The notes: a model not told the origin generated them from the sequence alone. A stretch of 48,074 nucleotides of DNA from JAEYZS01 sp964469265 (GCA_964469265.1 CAYXYF010000017.1:1-48074); one strand, 5' to 3'. Positions 35,684 to 44,499 are shown, numbered from the stretch's first letter. Numbers and translations: made by a program.

Positions 35684-37483
35684 TTAGTCTTCAACTTTTA
35701 GGATGGCAAGAAAAGCTTCCTGAGGAACATCGACGCTTCCGATTTGCTTCATCCGCTTCTTACCCTCTTTTTGCTTCTCGAGAAGCTTTCGCTTTCGGGA
35801 AATATCGCCACCATAACACTTCGCTGTGACATCTTTCCGAAGGGCACTGACAGTCTCTCTTGCAACAATCTTAGCGCCGATGGCTGCTTGAATCGCAATT
35901 TGGAACTGCTGACGTGGAATCACTTCCTTCATCTTTGATGTCAACATGCGCCCTCGGTGTTGAGCCTTAGAGCGGTGAACGATGAGTGAAAGTGCATCCA
36001 CAGGATCTCCGTTAATAAGAACGTCAAGCTTGACGAGGTCTGACTCTTCATAGCCCACTAGCTCATAATCTAAAGAGGCATACCCTTTGGAAATGGACTT
36101 TAGCCGATCATAAAAATCCATAACCATTTCGTTTAATGGAAGACGGTACTCGATAATAACTTTGTTCTCGTTAACAAACTCCATCTTTTGTTGAATGCCA
36201 CGCTTGTCTTCACAAAGCTTTAAAATCCCACCAACAAAATCTTTCGGCGTGTGGAGCGTAGCTTTAATGTAGGGCTCTTCAATCTTTGCGATCTTTGTAA
36301 CATCTGGTAAAGATGCTGGGTTTTCAATTTTTGACACCTTCCCGTCATTTGTTGTCACGTTATAGACCACACTTGGCGCTGTAGTAATAAGATCAAGATT
36401 GAACTCTCTCTCTAAACGCTCTTGAACGATTTCCATATGTAAGAGTCCTAAGAACCCACAGCGAAATCCTAAGCCAAGCGCCGCAGAAGTTTCAGGTTCA
36501 AAGGAAAGTGATGAATCATTGAGGCAAAGTTTTTCAAGTGAGTCGCGAAGTTTATCATAGTCTGTAGAATCGATCGGAAAAATCCCTGAAAAAACCATAG
36601 GCTTTACAACTTTAAATCCAGCAAGCTGTTCTGTGGCGCCATGCTTGGCTGTTGTGACAGTGTCACCAACCTTTACATCACGGATGTCTTTAATTCCGCA
36701 AATAATAAATCCAACCTGTCCTGATTTTAAAGATTGTTGTTCCATCGTAAAGGGAGCAAAGGCCCCAAGCTTTAAGACTTCATAGTCCTTGTTTGTTGCA
36801 AAAAACTTAATGCGATCGCCTTTTTTCACTTCACCATCGATAACACGACAAAGAATAACAACACCCTGATAAGAATCAAACCATGAATCAAATATCAGCG
36901 CTCTTAGTGGTCCGTCTTTTTTTCCTTCAGGTGGTGGTATTTTTTTAACAATGGCTTCAAGGATATCTCTGATACCAATATTTTCTTTAGCCGATGCCAT
37001 GATCGCCTCAGTGGCATCAAGCCCGATGGTATCTTCAATTTGTCTGCAAACACCTTCAGGATCCGCAGAAGGAAGGTCAATTTTATTTAAGACAGGGATA
37101 ATTTCAAGATCGTTATCTATCGCAAGATAAACATTGGCAAGGGTTTGCGCCTCAACACCTTGAGCGGCATCAACAACCAAGATGGCACCCTCACAAGCGG
37201 CAAGGGATCTTGAAACTTCATAGTTAAAGTCCACATGTCCAGGAGTATCGATAAGGTTGAGCTCGTACATTTGGCCGTCTAAAGCCTTATACGCTAAACG
37301 TACGGTTTGCGCCTTAATGGTAATTCCGCGCTCACGCTCAAGATCCATGTTGTCTAGAAACTGAGCCTTCATCTCACGGTTCGTTAGAGAATTGGTCTCT
37401 TTGAGTAGTGAATCCGCAAGTGTGGACTTACCATGGTCAATGTGCGCAATGATAGAGAAGTTACGTATAAATTTCGGGTCCAT
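35684..37483 (-). CDS. lepA: Elongation factor 4 (LepA)
   Basis: This ribosomal GTPase back-translocates or assists biogenesis of ribosomes. The 599-residue length is typical. The G domain shows AHIDHGKSTLADSLL (G1), RGITIKAQTV (G2), DTPGHVDF (G3) and NKIDLPSADP (G4). The LepA-specific C-terminal domain ends with GKKRMKQIGSVDVPQEAFLAIL. It starts 6 bases after metK. Confidence 0.97.
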   Translation of the reverse strand: MDPKFIRNFSIIAHIDHGKSTLADSLLKETNSLTNREMKAQFLDNMDLERERGITIKAQTVRLAYKALDGQMYELNLIDTPGHVDFNYEVSRSLAACEGAILVVDAAQGVEAQTLANVYLAIDNDLEIIPVLNKIDLPSADPEGVCRQIEDTIGLDATEAIMASAKENIGIRDILEAIVKKIPPPEGKKDGPLRALIFDSWFDSYQGVVILCRVIDGEVKKGDRIKFFATNKDYEVLKLGAFAPFTMEQQSLKSGQVGFIICGIKDIRDVKVGDTVTTAKHGATEQLAGFKVVKPMVFSGIFPIDSTDYDKLRDSLEKLCLNDSSLSFEPETSAALGLGFRCGFLGLLHMEIVQERLEREFNLDLITTAPSVVYNVTTNDGKVSKIENPASLPDVTKIAKIEEPYIKATLHTPKDFVGGILKLCEDKRGIQQKMEFVNENKVIIEYRLPLNEMVMDFYDRLKSISKGYASLDYELVGYEESDLVKLDVLINGDPVDALSLIVHRSKAQHRGRMLTSKMKEVIPRQQFQIAIQAAIGAKIVARETVSALRKDVTAKCYGGDISRKRKLLEKQKEGKKRMKQIGSVDVPQEAFLAILKVED

Positions 37484-37489
37484 GATTCC

Positions 37490-38641
37490 TTACTTCACAA
37501 GATCTTTAAGAGCTTGAGTTTTTTCTGTGCTTTCCCATGTAAAAGAATCTTCGTTTCGACCGAAATGGCCATAAGCCGCAGTCTTTTTGTATCTCGGTTT
37601 TAAGAGATCAAACTGTTTTGTAATGCCCGCAGGTCTTAAATCCCAAAGTTCAGGAATAGCTTTCTCAATTTTCTTAACGTCAACTTTTGCTGTTCCATAA
37701 TCTTGAATCATAATGGATAGAGGACTTGCTACCCCAATGGCATAAGACAACTGAATAAGACATTTCTCAGCTAATCCTGCAGAAACAATTGTCTTAGCAA
37801 TATTGCGAGCAGCGTATGCAGCTGATCTGTCAACTTTAGATGGATCTTTTCCAGAGAATGCTCCACCACCGTGTGCACCGTGGCCACCGTAAGTATCTAC
37901 GATAATTTTACGGCCTGTAAGACCGCAGTCTCCTTGTGGTCCCCCTATAACAAAGCGGCCCGTGGGGTTGACGTAAAATTTTGTTTTGTTATCAAACCAT
38001 TTTGCGGGAATTGTTTTCTTAATCACTTCTTCGACGACGAAATCTCTTAGATCTTCTAGGGAAACGTCTTCAGAGTGTTGAGTTGAGATAACTACAGAAT
38101 CAATTCTTGATGCCACGCCGTTTTTGTACTCGACAGTCACTTGGCTTTTGCTATCAGGTCTTAAAAAACCAACAGCGTTACTTTTTCTGAGTTTAGCAAG
38201 GTCTTCAACCAACTTGTGAGAGTAACAAATTGTTAAAGGCATGAGTTCTGGAGTTTCATTTACGGCGTAACCGAACATGATTCCTTGATCACCAGCGCCT
38301 TGATCTTCGTTGATACGGTCTACACCCATTGCGATGTCAGGGCTTTGTTTGCCGATAAAGTTCATGAACTCGCTTGTTTTATAATCAAAGCCAAGCTCTT
38401 CACGATCGTAGCCAATTTCTTTGATTGTATTTCTTGTTATGACTTCAAAGTCCACGTTTGCTGAAGTTGTAATTTCACCTGCAACAATTGCTTTTTTTGT
38501 ACAAACCATTGTCTCACAAGCTACCCGTGCTTTTTGGTCTTCTGCTAAAATTGCATCTAAAATCGCATCGCTGATTTGGTCTGCCACTTTATCGGGGTGA
38601 CCTTCTGAAACTGACTCACTTGTAAAGAAATAATCTCTCAT
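37490..38641 (-). CDS. metK: S-adenosylmethionine synthetase
   Basis: This enzyme makes SAM from methionine and ATP. I chose ATG 38641 (383 residues), which gives the usual N-terminus DYFFTSESVSEGHPDKVADQ; the open frame extends upstream to 38719. The ATP-site motif GAGDQGIMFGYA and the phosphate loop GGGAFSGKDPSKVDRS are both present. It heads the metK-lepA-lepB-lepB2 group and follows a strong terminator. Confidence 0.97.
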   Translation of the reverse strand: MRDYFFTSESVSEGHPDKVADQISDAILDAILAEDQKARVACETMVCTKKAIVAGEITTSANVDFEVITRNTIKEIGYDREELGFDYKTSEFMNFIGKQSPDIAMGVDRINEDQGAGDQGIMFGYAVNETPELMPLTICYSHKLVEDLAKLRKSNAVGFLRPDSKSQVTVEYKNGVASRIDSVVISTQHSEDVSLEDLRDFVVEEVIKKTIPAKWFDNKTKFYVNPTGRFVIGGPQGDCGLTGRKIIVDTYGGHGAHGGGAFSGKDPSKVDRSAAYAARNIAKTIVSAGLAEKCLIQLSYAIGVASPLSIMIQDYGTAKVDVKKIEKAIPELWDLRPAGITKQFDLLKPRYKKTAAYGHFGRNEDSFTWESTEKTQALKDLVK

Positions 38642-38644
38642 ACG

Positions 38645-38682
38645 ACGATTCTCCATTTTCCTCTGAAATATGAAAGAATCGT
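38645..38682 (-). promoter_or_regulatory. Inverted repeat in the metK leader around the ribosome site
   Basis: Perfect 8-base arms ACGATTCT and AGAATCGT (38645-38652 and 38675-38682, 22-base loop) lie in the metK leader. The downstream arm sits between the GGAG ribosome site and the start codon, so folding would hide the start region. It does not look like any SAM riboswitch class that I know, since the leader is only about 70 bases. Confidence 0.4.
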
Positions 38683-38710
38683 TGTAGCTATTATTAGTAG
38701 GTTTGTATGT

Positions 38711-38754
38711 AAAAAACACGCTGCGTTGAGCGGCTTATTCGCTCAATGCGGCGT
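38711..38754 (-). terminator. Intrinsic terminator after hpf
   Basis: On the minus strand a 15-base stem (38740-38754 with 38718-38732, two mismatches, 7-base loop) is followed directly by six T at 38716-38711. It lies 24 bases after the hpf stop and separates that unit from metK. Confidence 0.8.
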
Positions 38755-38777
38755 CTTTCTAAGCGGTCGCTCTGAGG

Positions 38778-39152
38778 TTATCCGAGTTTTCGTCGGAGTT
38801 CGACCATCTCTCGATAGTCATCAAGCGAAACCAGATTGTCGAGCTTCTTCGCTGGGTTTTTGAATTTATGATTTTTAACTTTTGCCTTTCGTTTTAGCAA
38901 TTGGCGATTCATCTTTTCAACGGCTTGCTCGATTGCGGAATAAAAATTTTCATCTTTTGCCACAGCTTTAAAATAAATATTCTTTCCTGTTAAGGTAAGA
39001 ACAACCCTGTGATTAAACTTTTCTTGTGAAAATGTGAAATGTCCCTTTAAGGGCCCAGGGGTGTATTTTGTTACGCGTTCTAATAGTTGTGTTGCGTGTG
39101 CTTCGACGTTTTCAGAGCCTTCGATCTTTATATAGGTGAATTCACATTTCAT
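38778..39152 (-). CDS. hpf: Ribosome hibernation promoting factor, short form
   Basis: This 124-residue protein of the HPF/RaiA family binds the 30S decoding region in stationary phase. The fold is seen as FTYIKIEGSENVEAHATQLLERV, then HRVVLTLTGKNIYFKAVAKDENFYSAIEQAVEKMNRQL. The basic C-terminus (KRKAKVKNHKFKNPAKK) is longer than in E. coli HPF (95 residues), but there is no separate dimerisation domain of the long form. AAGGAG is 10 bases before the ATG. In many proteobacteria hpf follows rpoN directly; here two unrelated genes lie between. Confidence 0.9.
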   Translation of the reverse strand: MKCEFTYIKIEGSENVEAHATQLLERVTKYTPGPLKGHFTFSQEKFNHRVVLTLTGKNIYFKAVAKDENFYSAIEQAVEKMNRQLLKRKAKVKNHKFKNPAKKLDNLVSLDDYREMVELRRKLG

Positions 39153-39270
39153 TTTGTTTTACTCCTTGTCCATGACGACTTGTCATAACAATTTATCGGA
39201 GTAAGCTAGACTGGACGTGAGGCTGGCTTTGAAGAATCTCACAATGAGACAGCCGAAAAACTTTGAAGTC

Positions 39271-39666
39271 TCAGTTCCATCCAATAACTTCATACCCGCG
39301 CTCGGCTAAACAACGGTTAACGAAGTTACGCTTCACTTGGTCTGGCGAAACCGCAGCCCCAGCCGCACCGCCAGCGCCGCCCATAACTGCTCCCTGACCC
39401 AAACCTCGACCGACATTTCCTGTCAGTAATCCGAAGGCACCGCCCACCGCTGCGCCGACCACTGCACCTGAGCCTGCACCCTTAGCGACTTGCTTACCCT
39501 TACTGGATTTTAGAAAGGCTTCCGCGCGCTGAGTGCACTGAGCAATGTCTTGTTTAGCGCCTTCTTCACCGACGGATTCGTATTTAGAGTTGGGATAAAG
39601 CTGTGGTCCCGAAGCACAACCGACTAAGGACAGGATTAAAATTGAAACGAATAATATTTTTTTCAT
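39271..39666 (-). CDS. Glycine-zipper lipoprotein
   Basis: This 131-residue protein has a lipoprotein signal ending in LSLVGCAS. A central glycine/alanine-rich zipper (about 62-108) includes GAGSGAVVGAAVGGAFG and GGAGGAAGAAVSP, and a C-terminal NRCLAERGYEVIGWN motif is typical of small outer-membrane lipoproteins of this class. Two cysteines outside the anchor could pair. Function is unknown; such zippers pack against or span membranes. Confidence 0.8.
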   Translation of the reverse strand: MKKILFVSILILSLVGCASGPQLYPNSKYESVGEEGAKQDIAQCTQRAEAFLKSSKGKQVAKGAGSGAVVGAAVGGAFGLLTGNVGRGLGQGAVMGGAGGAAGAAVSPDQVKRNFVNRCLAERGYEVIGWN

Positions 39667-39694
39667 AGAGGATATCCTAGCATAAAATATAATA

Positions 39695-40054
39695 ATGATC
39701 TCATACTTATTCTTAATTTTAGCACAAGTGTTTGCGACTCCTCAACAGAGCAATAATGTTTATCAATGTGCCCTTATGATGACTCGCAACGAAGCGATCG
39801 GAAGCTGCGATATGAGAATGTTGCAAAATCATATGCGAGGTTGGGCTAGCGAGGTGAAACAGTCTATCACCGAATCATTAAACAACGGGAAATGTGCAGA
39901 AAACAAAGTGCTCAACTATCAAATCGCCAATGCGTTTTCTGGATATCTGTGGCATCGCGAGTCAGGTGAGACTTTGAAATATCTGAGCGATTATAGCAGT
40001 AATAAGAATTTTAACGTCACACTTGATCGTCTGATTAACGAATTGCTTTATTAG
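39695..40054 (+). CDS. Small secreted protein, unknown function
   Basis: This 119-residue protein has a short signal peptide with cleavage after QVFA (residue 14). The mature part is helical with three cysteines (YQCAL, GSCDM, GKCAEN). It is divergent from the glycine-zipper gene with only 28 bases between the start codons, and it converges on rpoN. No family is recognised. It interrupts the minus-strand rpoN-hpf order. Confidence 0.6.
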   Translation: MISYLFLILAQVFATPQQSNNVYQCALMMTRNEAIGSCDMRMLQNHMRGWASEVKQSITESLNNGKCAENKVLNYQIANAFSGYLWHRESGETLKYLSDYSSNKNFNVTLDRLINELLY

Positions 40055-40065
40055 AATTCTTTTTA

Positions 40066-41493
40066 TTAAAACATCTTCTTGCGCTTGGATGACGGAAGAA
40101 TATTTAAGGCATCACGATATTTTGCAACTGTTCTTCGTGCAATTTGAATACCTTCTGCTTTTAATTTGTTAACGATCTCTTGATCCGACAATGGTTTTTT
40201 CGGATCTTCTTTTCCGACGAGGTCTTTTATTTTTAGCTTCACGGACTCTGACGCTAAAGAATCGCCATCGGTCTTTGAAACACCTGAGTTAAAGAAATAC
40301 TTAAGCTCATAAATTCCTTGCGGAGTATGAACGTACTTCGCCGTTGTCACCCTTGAAACTGTAGATTCATGGATACCTACGTCGTTTGCAATATCTCTTA
40401 AAATCATCGGACGGATGAAAGCAGCTCCTTTTTCAAAGAACTCTCTTTGGTGTTTTACAATACTTTCTGTCACTTTATAGATCGTACGCTGCCTTTGGTG
40501 AATGGACTTAATAAGCCACACAGCGCTTTTTAATTTTTCTTTGATGTAATCTTGAGTAACGTTATTCTCGCCTTTACCTGCAAGAATGTTTTTATAGAGG
40601 TTAGATACTCTTAATCGCGGAAGTCCGTCTTCATTCAAAGAAATCACAAACTCATCACCCACCTGCGTGACATAAACATCAGGAGTCACGTAGACAGTTT
40701 CTGGCTCCATAAAGGCGCGGCCAGGCTTAGGGTCCATTTCATAAATGATTTTGCACATCTCAACAACGTCTTCGATTTCTCGACCGATTGATTTTGCAAT
40801 TTTATCGTAGTTCTTTTTTTCAAGATCTTTAATGTGATTTGTAATCAGATCCACGAGGTCGTTTGTATCTTCTTGCAAGTGTCTTGCTTGAATTAACAAA
40901 CACTCTTGCAGATTGCGCGCCCCCACACCTGGTGGGTCAAACTCATGAATAAAAGGTATGATCTCTTCAAGTTCTTTAACAGGAACGTTTTCTTCTTCTG
41001 CAATTTGCTCAAGTGGGGTTTTAATGTAACCATCGTCATCAACGTAGTTGATGAGTAGCGATGCCATTGCTGCTTCTTCTTCATTAAACCCAAAAAGATT
41101 CACCTGCCACATGAGATAGTCATACAAAGTTTGGTGGGCTGAAATCATGTTTTCGTAGTTCATGATTTCATCGAAGTCTCCAGCCTGACCGATCGGAGAA
41201 GGTTTATTCTGGCTTTCGACATAGGCTTCCCAGTCAAACTCTTCTTGTTTTCTTGGGTCAAGATCTGCTGGTGCAGAGTCAATAGTGTTGTCTTCTGTCT
41301 TTGCAGTTTTTTCTACTGGATCGCCTGGACCATCGGATGCTTCTTCTAATACTGGATTTTCTTCGATCTCTTTGCGGATCGCCTTTTCAAGCTCCATTCG
41401 AGATAGCTGAAGCAGCTTAATAGCCTGTTGAAGCTGCGGGGTCATCCGAAGTTCGGTGGTCTGCTTCATACTTAACTTCTGATTCATACCCAT
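40066..41493 (-). CDS. rpoN: RNA polymerase sigma-54 factor RpoN
   Basis: This alternative sigma factor reads -24/-12 promoters and needs AAA+ activators. The 475-residue protein has the glutamine-rich activator region I (ELRMTPQLQQAIKLLQLSRMEL), an acidic region II, the core-binding domain, the helix-turn-helix GIHESTVSRVTTAKYV, and the C-terminal RpoN box ARRTVAKYR. It lies 73 bases after lptB in the classic lpt-rpoN order. A strong sigma-54 promoter is present at 4719-4734. Confidence 0.97.
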   Translation of the reverse strand: MGMNQKLSMKQTTELRMTPQLQQAIKLLQLSRMELEKAIRKEIEENPVLEEASDGPGDPVEKTAKTEDNTIDSAPADLDPRKQEEFDWEAYVESQNKPSPIGQAGDFDEIMNYENMISAHQTLYDYLMWQVNLFGFNEEEAAMASLLINYVDDDGYIKTPLEQIAEEENVPVKELEEIIPFIHEFDPPGVGARNLQECLLIQARHLQEDTNDLVDLITNHIKDLEKKNYDKIAKSIGREIEDVVEMCKIIYEMDPKPGRAFMEPETVYVTPDVYVTQVGDEFVISLNEDGLPRLRVSNLYKNILAGKGENNVTQDYIKEKLKSAVWLIKSIHQRQRTIYKVTESIVKHQREFFEKGAAFIRPMILRDIANDVGIHESTVSRVTTAKYVHTPQGIYELKYFFNSGVSKTDGDSLASESVKLKIKDLVGKEDPKKPLSDQEIVNKLKAEGIQIARRTVAKYRDALNILPSSKRKKMF

Positions 41494-41566
41494 CTTTTAA
41501 TTAATCCTTTCTTTCTGTACTTAAACCTATCGGTCGAAAGTGCTTCGGACCTAATGCAAGTTGCCA

Positions 41567-42301
41567 CTATAAGGTGAAATTTTCACCCAAATACGATTTC
41601 CTTGCCACTGGAGAGTTGGTGATTTCTTCGCTGGTGCCCTCGACCTGTATCTCTCCATCTTTTAATATATATGCTCTCTCGCAGATTCTCAAAGTCTCTC
41701 GGACGTTATGGTCAGTAATCAAGACCCCAATGCCGACTTCTTTGAGTTCCGCGATGAGTTTTTGAATATCGCCCACTGCAATTGGGTCAATCCCAGCAAA
41801 AGGTTCATCTAGCAATAAGAACTTTGGTCTAGATGCTAGTGCACGAGCAATTTCAACACGCCTTCGCTCACCACCTGATAACGCCACTCCAAGGCTCTCG
41901 CGAACGTGTCCCAATTTGAAACTTTCGATGAGGCCGTCGAGTCGCTTTCTTCTTTCAGCACCTCTGAAACCTTGAGCCTCTAAAGAAACTAAAATATTTT
42001 CTTCAACGGTTAGCCTTCTGAAAACGCTGGGCTCCTGAGCAAGATAACTTAGGCCTTCGCGTGCACGCTGGAACATGGGCTGTTCTTGAATCTGCTTATC
42101 GTCAATATACACTTGTCCAGCATCGGGCTTTACAAGACCTGCAACCATATAGAAACTTGTAGTCTTGCCTGCACCGTTTGGTCCGAGGAGTCCTACGATT
42201 TCACCTGAGGAAACCTCAAAAGTAACATCGGAGACAACTTTTCGTGATCGAAATGATTTATTTAGTTTTATAGCTTTTAGTTTGCTTGGTGCCTCAGTCA
42301 T
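41567..42301 (-). CDS. lptB: LPS export ABC transporter ATPase LptB
   Basis: This ATPase powers LPS extraction from the inner membrane with LptFG and LptC. The 244-residue protein has Walker A LLGPNGAGKTTSF, signature LSGGERRRVEIARAL, Walker B FLLLDEPFAGIDPIA and switch histidine LITDHNVRETL; the FAGIDP sequence is typical of LptB. I chose ATG 42301 with GAGGGA 5-6 bases upstream. It follows lptC by 19 bases. lptF and lptG are not in the window. Confidence 0.96.
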   Translation of the reverse strand: MTEAPSKLKAIKLNKSFRSRKVVSDVTFEVSSGEIVGLLGPNGAGKTTSFYMVAGLVKPDAGQVYIDDKQIQEQPMFQRAREGLSYLAQEPSVFRRLTVEENILVSLEAQGFRGAERRKRLDGLIESFKLGHVRESLGVALSGGERRRVEIARALASRPKFLLLDEPFAGIDPIAVGDIQKLIAELKEVGIGVLITDHNVRETLRICERAYILKDGEIQVEGTSEEITNSPVARKSYLGENFTL

Positions 42302-42320
42302 TATCATCCCTCAAAATTCG

Positions 42321-43334
42321 TTAAAGCTCGGTCGTTCCATCAAATCGTGCCTTGGCTTTTTTGATTTGAATTCGTTGGCCTTCCTCGTAAAAAGTTATTT
42401 CCTCGCCAGAAAGTTCATTACTATTTTGGATCAGCTTAGGCGTCCCGCTCAACACCATTTTACGTTGTTGAGGAAAAATTCTTATCTTCTCGGCCACAGC
42501 CCATCTTTGCACGTCTGAAAGCCTTACATTTCCTTCTACAGTCACTAAATCGACATTGTGATCGACTTGATCGACTTCTAAGGTCGCATTCTCGCCTGTA
42601 ACTCGGTAGGAGCCATAATCGGCAACGACATCATCTTGAAACTGCGCCGTGTAGTTTGAAGAGTTAAAAACCGCAGTTTTACTAACTACGCTGACGAGTT
42701 GACCTTCCTTTAAAGTTTTTTGTGCGCGTATATCTTCTAAAATTTTTAATTCGTTTGTTCGTAAGTCCGTTAACATTCCGAATCCAGTGAGCTCTAACCG
42801 GGATTCACCTTTGACTTTGGGACCGTACATTCTGATTTGAGAATTACTCATAATCTGTTTGATCGAGGTATCGTAGAGAACTTTTTTTGTTCGCATCAGA
42901 TAACCGTTTGACGTCAAAGTCTGAACGCTTCCTTCGCCGCCATCGATGATAATGTTTTTTCTTTTCGGATCGATTTTTCCTTTTTCACCTGTGACGTCGT
43001 AGTAAATATTTTTTTGTGCTCCGTCGTCGTCTTGACCAAATATTCGGATTTTAACTTTTTCGATGACCCAGCTTCCGTCTTCTTTGAAGTTGTAGGCTTT
43101 CTCTGCCCAGAGCTCCCAATCTTTTCCGCCCTCGTGAGTTTCTACGAGATGTACTCCGAGCATGACTTGCTCATTTTGATCTGTTGTAACAACGGGGATG
43201 GGGGTCTCAAGGGATAGACCTTTGTTTTTTTCGATGCTGGCAGGGGCGATAATCAGGATTTCGATGACGATGCCTAACATGAGTAGCGGGATCATATATC
43301 GATAAAATATTTTCGAATTCCACTTGAACTTCAT
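42321..43334 (-). CDS. lptC: LptC with C-terminal LptA/OstA-like domain
   Basis: This 337-residue protein is much longer than a typical LptC (about 190). A membrane anchor (about 11-30) is followed by an LptC-type jellyroll (about 58-200: MLGVHLVETHEGGKDWELWA, then KGKIDPKRKNIIIDGG). A further set of strands (about 212-333) resembles the LptA/OstA fold: TAVFNSSNYTAQFQDDV, YRVTGENATLEVD, VEGNVRLSD. No separate lptA lies between it and lptB, where it is usually found. The likely role is to carry LPS from LptFG towards LptD, with part of the bridge built in. Confidence 0.82.
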   Translation of the reverse strand: MKFKWNSKIFYRYMIPLLMLGIVIEILIIAPASIEKNKGLSLETPIPVVTTDQNEQVMLGVHLVETHEGGKDWELWAEKAYNFKEDGSWVIEKVKIRIFGQDDDGAQKNIYYDVTGEKGKIDPKRKNIIIDGGEGSVQTLTSNGYLMRTKKVLYDTSIKQIMSNSQIRMYGPKVKGESRLELTGFGMLTDLRTNELKILEDIRAQKTLKEGQLVSVVSKTAVFNSSNYTAQFQDDVVADYGSYRVTGENATLEVDQVDHNVDLVTVEGNVRLSDVQRWAVAEKIRIFPQQRKMVLSGTPKLIQNSNELSGEEITFYEEGQRIQIKKAKARFDGTTEL

Positions 43335-43548
43335 AAAAAGTAGATCTAACTCCTTGGGGCAAAAGTCTCATTGCGATTCTTCTAGTGTACTTGCATTTTA
43401 CTATTAATAAAATGTTAATTTGCGTTTAGATTCTGTTAAAAGTTTTGAACGCCACGACTAGGGTCTGACATTTGTCGTTCGTCTATAAAGGTTAAGCACA
43501 CTCGTACCGATCTAATACAAGAATTAATCCCTGTTGTAAAGGTAGCTC
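43335..43548. other. Divergent promoter region between lptC and the GYF-PilZ gene
   Basis: This 214-base AT-rich spacer must hold the promoters of both genes. I see a short palindrome GACA-TT-TGTC at 43467-43476 and an AT-rich inverted repeat (ATTTTA...TAAAAT) near 43397-43415. I could not choose convincing -35/-10 boxes, and no -24/-12 match is seen. Confidence 0.3.
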
Positions 43549-44238
43549 ATGTCGCACATATGGTACATCTATTCAAATGACATTGTAAGTGGTCCGTTTT
43601 CTACTGATGCAATCCACGACGGTCTTCAAGAGAAGAAGTGGACGGACGAGAGTTTAATTTGGTGGAAGGGACAACGGGAGTGGGTATCGATTAGCGCTTG
43701 GAAAGAGAATGTCGCAAGCATCCTGGACTCTTTCAAAACAAACGTAAAAACCTCCGCCTGGTACGTCGAACATTTGGGGACGCAGAAGGGTCCGATGAAC
43801 GCGAAGGAACTTCAAACTTTCATTCTGACAAACGGTATTATCGGCGGTTGCCGAGTCTGGGCGAACGGAATGGAGAGGTGGATGAGCATTTTTGAAATAC
43901 CTGAGCTGGTTACTTTTTTCGGGATCAGCCGTAGGAAGCATCCTAGAGCTCCTCTCAGCGGCGAAGTGAAACTCACTATCGATGACACGGGCGAGGAACG
44001 CTCTGGAAAAGTAGGCTCCATAAGTGTGGGTGGGCTCGGCATAAGAGACGTAAACGGGATCGACGCCGGACAAACAGTCGGGGTGGTAGTGACAAGCCCG
44101 CTTCTCATCGAATCAATTAAAGCTCAAGCCAAGATTGCGTACGCAAACATCGGACACTACACTGGCCTGGAGTTCACACACCTAGAAAGCACCCAATCCG
44201 CAATAATCCAGTCCTACGTCCAACAATTCAAACCCTAG
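43549..44238 (+). CDS. Double GYF_2 plus PilZ-like domain protein
   Basis: This 229-residue cytoplasmic protein has two GYF_2 domains (about 4-56, WYIYSNDIVSGPFS; and 70-122, WYVEHLGTQKGPMN). A PilZ-type domain (about 126-228) follows. The PilZ arginine pair is intact as R129-KHP-R133. The second motif, (D/N)xSxxG, reads SISVGG (157-162), with serine replacing the Asp/Asn, so cyclic di-GMP binding is possible but uncertain. A diguanylate cyclase lies at 19832-21358. A repeat copy begins directly after its TAG stop. Confidence 0.82.
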   Translation: MSHIWYIYSNDIVSGPFSTDAIHDGLQEKKWTDESLIWWKGQREWVSISAWKENVASILDSFKTNVKTSAWYVEHLGTQKGPMNAKELQTFILTNGIIGGCRVWANGMERWMSIFEIPELVTFFGISRRKHPRAPLSGEVKLTIDDTGEERSGKVGSISVGGLGIRDVNGIDAGQTVGVVVTSPLLIESIKAQAKIAYANIGHYTGLEFTHLESTQSAIIQSYVQQFKP

Positions 44239-44257
44239 GGGACGGACCCCAACCCCC
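44238..44257 (-). repeat. TCCGTCCCC repeat copy A, downstream of the RAYT
   Basis: GGGGACGGACCCC on the plus strand starts at the last base of the GYF-PilZ stop codon. Read on the minus strand it is GGGGTCCGTCCCC, preceded by GGGGGTT. It is in opposite orientation to copy B at the other end of the RAYT gene. Confidence 0.55.
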
Positions 44258-44499
44258 AGGTTTTCCTTCCGTTCCCACCCATCTAATTTCCCAAAAGATG
44301 CTTTTTCGCAAAAAAATGCAGTGACGCTTCCACACCGAAGCTTTTTTGAACCTTTTTTGATGAGAAATATGGATTCGATATTTTCCATTTTTCCGACAAT
44401 GAAAAATTAATGGTTTTTTAGTGGTTTTTAAACGAAGGAGTTCGTCGCATTTCAATGAATACACTTCAAAGTCTTAAAATTTGGAAAATGAGGGAGGGT
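44239..44499. other. Spacer between GYF-PilZ gene and the RAYT
   Basis: This 261-base spacer begins with an inverted copy of the repeat and G/C runs (44238-44258). It continues with T- and A-rich sequence containing several runs of six to seven T or A (44306-44375). No open frame is supported here. The A/T tracts could help terminate transcription arriving from either side. Confidence 0.4.

Noticed and set aside
38642..38777. SAM riboswitch before metK
   Set aside because: The leader after the terminator is only about 70 bases and lacks the architecture of the SAM riboswitch classes I know; only one simple hairpin is seen.
39237..39249. Terminator after the glycine-zipper gene
   Set aside because: A 5-base stem with 3-base loop followed by a weak TTCTTC tract is too poor to call.
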